A stretch of DNA of 64,000 nt, taken from Pholiota molesta. Its lineage: Eukaryota; Basidiomycota; Agaricomycetes; Agaricales; Strophariaceae. Positions 58,760 through 64,000 of the stretch are shown here, piece after piece. The position numbers and the translations under genes were made by a program. The stretch covers positions 124,001 to 188,000 of the forward strand of contig JACGCK010000007.1 of NCBI GenBank assembly GCA_014925825.1. Direction: 5' to 3'. Below the pieces are notes generated by a model that was not told the DNA's origin, made no database searches, and saw nothing but the letters and a program-made list of their open reading frames with translations. How positions within the stretch are numbered: position 1 is the first letter of the stretch; each line of letters opens with the position of its first letter.

Positions 58760-61757
58760 TTAAGCAAGGGCGACTAGGCCTAACGCATGGCAAACGGCAT
58801 TGCACTGGTGCTCAGAGCGGAAGTTTCGAATACCAACGAAGTCTTGATCTCCTATGTAGGCAGGTTTGCGGAACTCCCTGTTTGACGCTTAATGAGCCCT
58901 GACATAAAACTCGGTCACTAGGAAAGAAACACCTACCCTCGATTAACAGAGTGAGTTGTGCAATCAAAGATAATAAGCGAGTCCTGCAGCCGAGTATGGC
59001 CTAGTTGAAGAAATTTAGAGAACAGTCATAGAAAGCGGAAGAGCGTACAGACCTTGGAAGTTAACCAAAACGGTAGACTCCTCACTAAACTCATAGGTAA
59101 AGTGTGAGAACGCATGAAGCACTTCCGCAGAAGCGGTGGGAAGATCGCCCATATTGAAAGTTATTCCCCAAGAATAAGGCTGAGCAACCACAGCGTTCCA
59201 GTCAGAATGCACTGTGGTGTTGAGAATAAACGTCTCTAACACCTCGAAGGCTGGTAATAAGTGAGCATAGAAAAGCAATGGGTTAGATCAGAGCTAGGAC
59301 TCACAACAGGCCAGAGTAGTGTGTGTTTGCGCAACCTTGGCTTGGAATGCAACGCTGTAAAAAAAACAGTTGGCCATTCTAGCGCCCTCATGCCAGTTCC
59401 CAAGGGCGTGCTCATTTGGTGCGAACCAAGTCTTTGGGCTATATATTTTCTTCAAAGCATAGTTTCGGTAGGCATGACCCCTGAAGTTGGTACTCATCTA
59501 ATAAAGAATGAACAGATAAGCGTCTGATAGTTGGATAAAGGCGTAACTCACCATATAAATTTCCTTGCTCTCCCCTTTGGCCCGAGGTTTGATGCCTAAA
59601 AGCGCATTGGATCTAACAGGATTGTTAGGGAGGCAAGACAGCATGCAGCTGTCGATTAGTTGGAAATCTTCGAAGGCGACTTCCAGTATGATCTCATATG
59701 CATCATCCTCAAGCTCTTCTTCATCATCACCGCTTGATCCTGGCATAGAAGCTGGGGCAGGCAAAGCTGGCTGAGCTGGTTGGGAAGGAGATGGAAGGGG
59801 CGAGTCAGGCTGGGTGATAGGTGATGGGGATGAAGTTCTGGAGTCACCACCGCCTGCGCCTTCTTCATCAGAAAGGCTGGCAAAGTCAAGGCGTGCAAGG
59901 GATGCCCTCATCTCATCAGTAATAATGAGCTTTCGCCCTTTTGAAGGATTGAGTACTAGGCGTAATTTGTTAGAAGGTATAGTAGAGGTAAAGCTCGAAA
60001 ACATACAATCAATATTTTGTTTGAATCTTTTCCAGAGGCCTTTGTCGGTGTGCCCATAGTCAACATAGGTTCGGATAATGTAATGGCCACCTATTTCTAA
60101 CGCCCTCCAGAAGATGTTCTTGGCAGTTTTGACAGAGGTTTTGCCATACTTGCAATCAGGAAAGGCGTCCTTGAAAGCAGCAGCAAGCTGCTCATCACTC
60201 GCACCTTCCAAAGCCATGAGGGGTTTCAAGCCTTCAATCATCTCCTTGACGAAAGTCCTAGGGAATGGAAGAGGAAGAATGCGGCGGCTGACAGGGAAGG
60301 ATAAAGGCGCAGCATCAGCACCAATAGATGAAGCAGAAAAGGACCTAATGGATGCTGGTAAAGGGGGTGGAGGCGCTGAGGAGTTCTCTTGGCTGTGGCT
60401 GGTGGGTGTGGATGCACTAGTAGCGCTGACGAAACGCTCACTGTGAGGGACATGGCCATACAACCCAGACTGATCAAGAAGAAGCTGCTTTTCAGTGTCA
60501 ATGAGGTAACAGTCTGTCTCAGAAAGTGACGTATGATGAATTAGAATTCGGGAACCCTTTTTGACCAGGATAGGGGTAGTAACATCTTGAACAAACCATT
60601 CCACTGATGGGGAGGTAGCGAGGAATGAGATATACTTGGGATTGTCCAGGCCATCCATAAGAAATTGATGCTGAGCGGGGTAGAAAAATCCTGGGTGCGC
60701 AGTGATCAGATTGCATCGTATAGGGCCCTGATTTTTCTGACAGAAAGTAAGTGTCCATATCACCAAATTCCCAGCCAGACACAACTCACCTTTGCCCAAA
60801 AGAGGACCTGAACAGTGTTGTTCACTTGTACAAGCGCTTGTTCCTGTAAGCTAACCTTTTCAGCATGCTTCTCACGCCCCATATGGATATGGGCGCCCTC
60901 ATGGGCGCTTCCATAGTCTTCATTAAGAGGGCGTGCGTATGTGGTTCGAACTTGGGTACTGGAGGATGGGGCTGCTTGAGTTGGTATAGGGGGAGAAGGA
61001 GTATCCAACGAGACCGGAGCAGAGGAACCCAAGGAGTTGGTTGACTAGAATATATCAGTAAAAAATGCTGAAGTAGCTTGAGAACATTATCAAGGTACCT
61101 GTGAATCATTTTGGGATGGTGGAACGCCTTTGATTTTGTGAGAAGCTGTCTTGCATCCTCCTCGAGCATGACAACACTGGGAGCAACAAATCGCAAAGCG
61201 CTGGCACTGGCGATTTGCAGCTCTAGGCCCAGTGTTCGCTGCAGTTCGGCAGTTGGGTGCCTCACAAGGAATGACTTGGCCTGGGGGAATTTGTTCCAAG
61301 CTTCGGCGATATGCTAGGTAAATTTGCACTTCTGGGTCGATGCTATCCAGAGAGGTTTCCTTGCCATGCCAGATAAATCCAGTGCATGGGAGTGGGCCAC
61401 CAAGGAATTGAGGATTAAGGCACTGTTTTTTTTAATCATAGAAGAATAGAAAGAGAAGGAGTAAATTCTTACTTTTTGGAACCAGCGGCCATAGTTACGT
61501 ATCTCGCTGGGGGAGGTACACAGCTGCGGAGACGCAAGAGTATTCATCCCACAGGTCGAGCACTGAGTGGAAAAATTGCTTGGGCGAGGATTTAAAGCGG
61601 GGAGGGAAATGATTTTGGGTTCCTGCATGATGGGAGCTTTGGTCAAGAAATGGCGCTGAAAAATGTGCAGTGGCTGGGGATTATTTGGGCAAGGGCAACG
61701 GAATAACTTTCCGTATATTTCCGTCAAATCCAGAGCAGATTTAGGAGCTTTTACCAT
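58760..61757 (-). CDS. Alpha-kinase with N-terminal zinc clusters, KDZ cargo
   Basis: Nine minus-strand exons: 61473-61757, 61099-61422, 60790-61044, 60007-60736, 59552-59955, 59305-59497, 59053-59250, 58937-59000 and 58760-58877. They encode 856 residues without frame break. The N-terminus has a GRF-like finger (CSTCG..., RNYGRWFQKC, CTGFIWHG; residues ~65-115). A second cluster follows (IPCEAPNCRT, CQRFAICCSQCCHARGGC, SHKI; ~135-185). A long linker contains a conserved middle region (GGHYIIRTYVDYG) and a Pro/Ser/acidic stretch. The C-terminal ~190 residues match the atypical alpha-kinase fold: STVLVNFQG, SLIIFDCTTHSVNRG at the DPQ.HT position, and the zinc-binding end EHQCNAVCHALGL. Alpha-kinases phosphorylate Ser/Thr. 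Target unknown. Asp replaces the usual DPQ triplet context, so activity needs testing. Confidence 0.78.
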
Positions 61758-62013
61758 ATTTGAAGCACAACTGTGTAGGCTTATAATCTTTCAGAAGGCC
61801 TCGCTCTATTAGCTGCTAATTATTATCAATAGTTACTAGATTCATGCAAGGTAATGGTTTACATAGTGAAAAGAAACGAAAAAAACACCAGAAGAGCAGC
61901 ATAAGGAGGGAGCTAGGCGCATGAGCATCTAATGTAAATGAGCGGTACAAATGAGGAATGCGATAAGATGTTGTTTGCCTGTAATTGTTTCGGGGGGTGC
62001 TGCTTCGGCCGGC

Positions 62014-62067
62014 ACCAGGTCGCAGGTCACAGGTCACCCAGGTCACGCCAGCGGATTGGAACTTCTC
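62014..62067 (-). repeat. Right terminal inverted repeat of the KDZ element
   Basis: Reading inwards: GAGAAGTTCCAATCCGCTGG, CGTGACCT, then GACCTGTGACCTGCGACCT. Confidence 0.85.
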
Positions 62068-62075
62068 AGGCAAGG
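62068..62075. repeat. Right 8-bp target-site duplication of the KDZ element
   Basis: AGGCAAGG, identical to 52,387-52,394. Sequence to its right continues the P-family upstream region (AATGGGTTGGGAATTCAATT). Confidence 0.9.
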
Positions 62076-62131
62076 AATGGGTTGGGAATTCAATTGCGAC
62101 GAACAGTCACGCACTTCGCGAAAAGAGTAAA

Positions 62132-62162
62132 AATCACGTGCTCAATCATCACGGTCACAAGG
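62132..62162 (+). promoter_or_regulatory. P5 copy of shared upstream CACGTG motif
   Basis: AATCACGTGCTCAATCATC followed by ACGGTCACAAGG, 246 bp before the P5 ATG and only 64 bp from the KDZ insertion. Confidence 0.65.
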
Positions 62163-62377
62163 TAATTACTTCGTTCGACGTTCGTCGTTCGCCTTTGAAC
62201 ACATTCTCCACATTCTCCACCGCCCGCTCACCGTCTCCAGGGCACACGTTCTTTCACATCCCAAAGCTAGTTAGGACGCAGTACGCGTAGTCAAGTAGTG
62301 AGCACTCAGCGTACATCCATCTGCCATCGATAATCCCATCCCAGCGAACTTCACCCGGCCCAAACGCAACAGAAACT

Positions 62378-64000
62378 ATGCTTAGCTTGCAGCGAGTGCG
62401 TTCTCGCCTCTACCGGCCCTTCCGCCAGCTCTATCGTCGACCTGCTTCAGCGCTGAATCCATGGTGCCCCATAGAACCTGCACATACCTTAGAGGTACCC
62501 TTAGGAACCAGGATGCTTGCGGTATGTTTCTCCCACACGTCAAGCGTATGCAGCACAGTTTGTTGATTCTCCCCAAGACATCGAAAGTGGAGAACCGAAA
62601 GCAACGCCCAGGATGTCCGCAAGGCCCGCATATCTCCCCTACTTTCGAGCTGCGCACGCTGTGCTCTGAGCGACTGTCGGCCGTGGGCCAGGAGATTATT
62701 GATTTGTCGGGGAAGGCATGGCCCTGCGGGCCCACCCTCATCAGCGGACACGAGCCTCGGTGTGCATATGAATATGTATGTGGCGCGCGCGGGCACTATG
62801 TCCTGACACCTTATCCTGAGGGCACGCGAGGGTTCTTTTATTTTCATAGTCCCGCGGATGGGCCCGAACTCTGTGCAGGGGTGCGTTTCCGGATCTGCGA
62901 GAGCGCGGCGGAGTTCGCGCGCGGCCGGGACCTGCTGGGCATGCGCGGCAACATGTGGGGCCCCAAGGTGCTGGAGCTCGTGATAGTGATAGTGATAGAT
63001 TATACACAGCACTGGCCCCTCCTGGGCCGCTGTGTCCCGAAGGTTATCCCGATACATGCCAGCTACGTATCTTCGCCTCCGGACCCAGAACACATTGATC
63101 ATACAGAAATGTCCCTCCAGCTCTTCGCCTAGACGTCCATATGACCCCCATGCCCAAGGTAAATTAAGAGACCATCCCTGCACCACCTGTACTACTTCTT
63201 GGCAAACTGACCAACCAATCCAGAGGCATAGCCGGGACCAGAATCGGCGTGTCATCAAAAATACGGAGGATTTCATAAGTAAATTTTCCGAGTAACCATG
63301 TAATTTCCCTATTGTTAATGAGTATCCGCAATTTGCTCAACGGATTCAGTGCTTGTATAAGACCCCAGTCTGGGACCTCAGCAGCTAGCTTTTTCGTGAA
63401 CGTGGTTCTTAAAGCGTTGATCTCCAAGTTTGCCTCACACTCTAGTAGGGCATGTTCTGGAGATTCAACTGCTGACTTGCAGAACCTGCATACTCTCTTT
63501 TCTCGTGGGATCTTTGGTCGGCGGTGCTCGGTATGTCTCAATCTCTCCAGTGCTAATTGATGACAGGACAGGATTAACCTCGTAAGAGACTTTCGATGAT
63601 CTGCATTTGGTATCAAGTATAAAGTCAACAAAGGATTTCTAGCGTTATGCCGCGTAGAGCAGCTGATAGACGAGGCGCTCATCGACGATCTCGATAGATT
63701 GGACGGCTTATGGAACATGAAACAATACCAGTATCTCCTCTCCGACCCGTTCGACCTCAATCTCGCAAAATCAAAGCAAAAAATTATGTATGTCACACGC
63801 ACAAAGGCGGTGCGGCTGGCCTTTCCGCAGCAAGTGTTTTGCTCCACGCCGAACTTCTTTCCACTGACGGGTGAGGCATTCCATCCTCCTCGCGTCCGCG
63901 CTCGCGTACTGATCTCGCGCTTTGTAGGCTCTTTCAAAGCGCAGTTCGAACTCTCCAGCCTCCCTGAACACAAAGCGCTCGGGCCCACACTTGTTATCCG
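62378..64000 (+). pseudogene. Orphan family member P5, split by a LINE fragment and cut by the window end
   Basis: Exon 1 62378-62521 and intron 1 62522-62577 (GTATGT donor, 56 nt) are normal. Exon 2 runs through LRTLCSERLSAVGQEIIDLS, TRGFFYFHSPADGPELCAGV and MWGPKVLELV, then breaks at 62,981. It resumes at about 63,618 with KVNKGFLALCRVEQLIDEAL and continues to PLTG at 63,869. Intron 2 follows (63,870-63,927), then GSFKAQFELSSLPEHKALGP up to the window end. The insertion brings a stop within 150 bp, so the gene is disrupted unless the inserted DNA is removed. Its promoter region is additionally interrupted by the KDZ element. Confidence 0.8.
62982..63617 (-). mobile_element. 5'-truncated LINE (non-LTR retrotransposon) 3' fragment
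   Basis: On the minus strand the fragment encodes the C-terminal tail of a LINE polyprotein: LSCHQLALERLRHTEHRRPK, then a CCHC-like cluster CRFCKSAVESPEHALLECEA, followed by IINNREITWLLGKFTYEIL-like sequence to a stop at 63,164. An untranslated 3' part and a terminal TATCAC-type repeat (62,982-62,999) follow. The layout of truncated 5' end, 3' UTR and simple-repeat tail fits target-primed reverse transcription. A few host bases (CAAAC) at the right junction are lost. No catalytic RT domain is present. Confidence 0.7.

Larger units (their letters stand above)
52395..62067. mobile_element. KDZ-class transposon carrying TET/JBP-like and alpha-kinase genes
   Basis: The element is 9,673 bp. Its ends are inverted repeats: left GAGGACATCCCATCCGCTGG with CATGACCT; right, read inwards, GAGAAGTTCCAATCCGCTGG with CGTGACCT (about 23 of 28 matching). 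Both are followed by tandem GACCTG motifs. The 8-bp target duplication AGGCAAGG is exact, and the uninterrupted target (GAATAGGCAAGGAATGGGTT) is present at 50,308-50,330. Inside are the KDZ transposase (+), a TET/JBP-like dioxygenase (-), a GC-rich block and a zinc-cluster/alpha-kinase gene (-), all with intact frames. It sits in the promoter-upstream region of P5. Confidence 0.9.

Overview
The window comes from a filamentous basidiomycete, most likely an Agaricomycete of polypore type. Genes are split by many 50-60 nt spliceosomal introns with GTRNGT donors and CTRAY branch points, and the KDZ and Plavaka DNA transposons, HET-domain remnants and an alpha-kinase with a zinc-rich N-terminus fit that group. 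No bacterial signals, CRISPR arrays, rRNA or tRNA genes were seen.

Layout. 0-16 kb is the conventional part: an IML2/TTC39 protein, an Old Yellow Enzyme (-), a long acidic/coiled-coil protein of unknown function, a small mitochondrial protein with a triple GATA motif upstream, and an F-box-like protein. 16-22 kb holds three members (P1-P3) of an unrecognised gene family; P4 (50.6 kb) and P5 (62.4 kb) are further members. All five share one gene structure (short basic exon 1, an intron of 54-68 nt, a long exon 2 ending in PLT plus Gly or Cys, a second intron of 54-58 nt, exon 3), and four share an upstream CACGTG motif. 22.7-48.7 kb is a Nudix gene followed by a tandem array: about 8.65 kb repeated twice in full plus a third start, each unit beginning with a 2-oxoglutarate/Fe(II) dioxygenase gene. 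The middle dioxygenase looks like an unequal-crossover hybrid. Unit 2 is interrupted by a 6.2 kb Plavaka element with two divergent genes; unit 1 preserves the empty site. 49-52.4 kb has HET pseudogene pieces around P4.

The most striking object is 52,395-62,067: a 9.7 kb KDZ-class element bounded by inverted repeats and an exact 8-bp target duplication (AGGCAAGG). It carries three intact intron-containing genes: a KDZ transposase (+), a TET/JBP-like dioxygenase (-) and a zinc-cluster/alpha-kinase protein (-). The paralogous P4 promoter retains the uninterrupted target sequence. KDZ-TET/JBP linkage is known from mushrooms; I do not know the alpha-kinase as a described cargo.

Sequence quality matters here. 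Many genes outside the KDZ element show frame breaks, and nearly all need exactly one missing base, often in a short homopolymer. The two copies of the second half of the tandem unit also differ almost only by missing single bases. I read most of these as residual assembly deletions rather than pseudogene decay.
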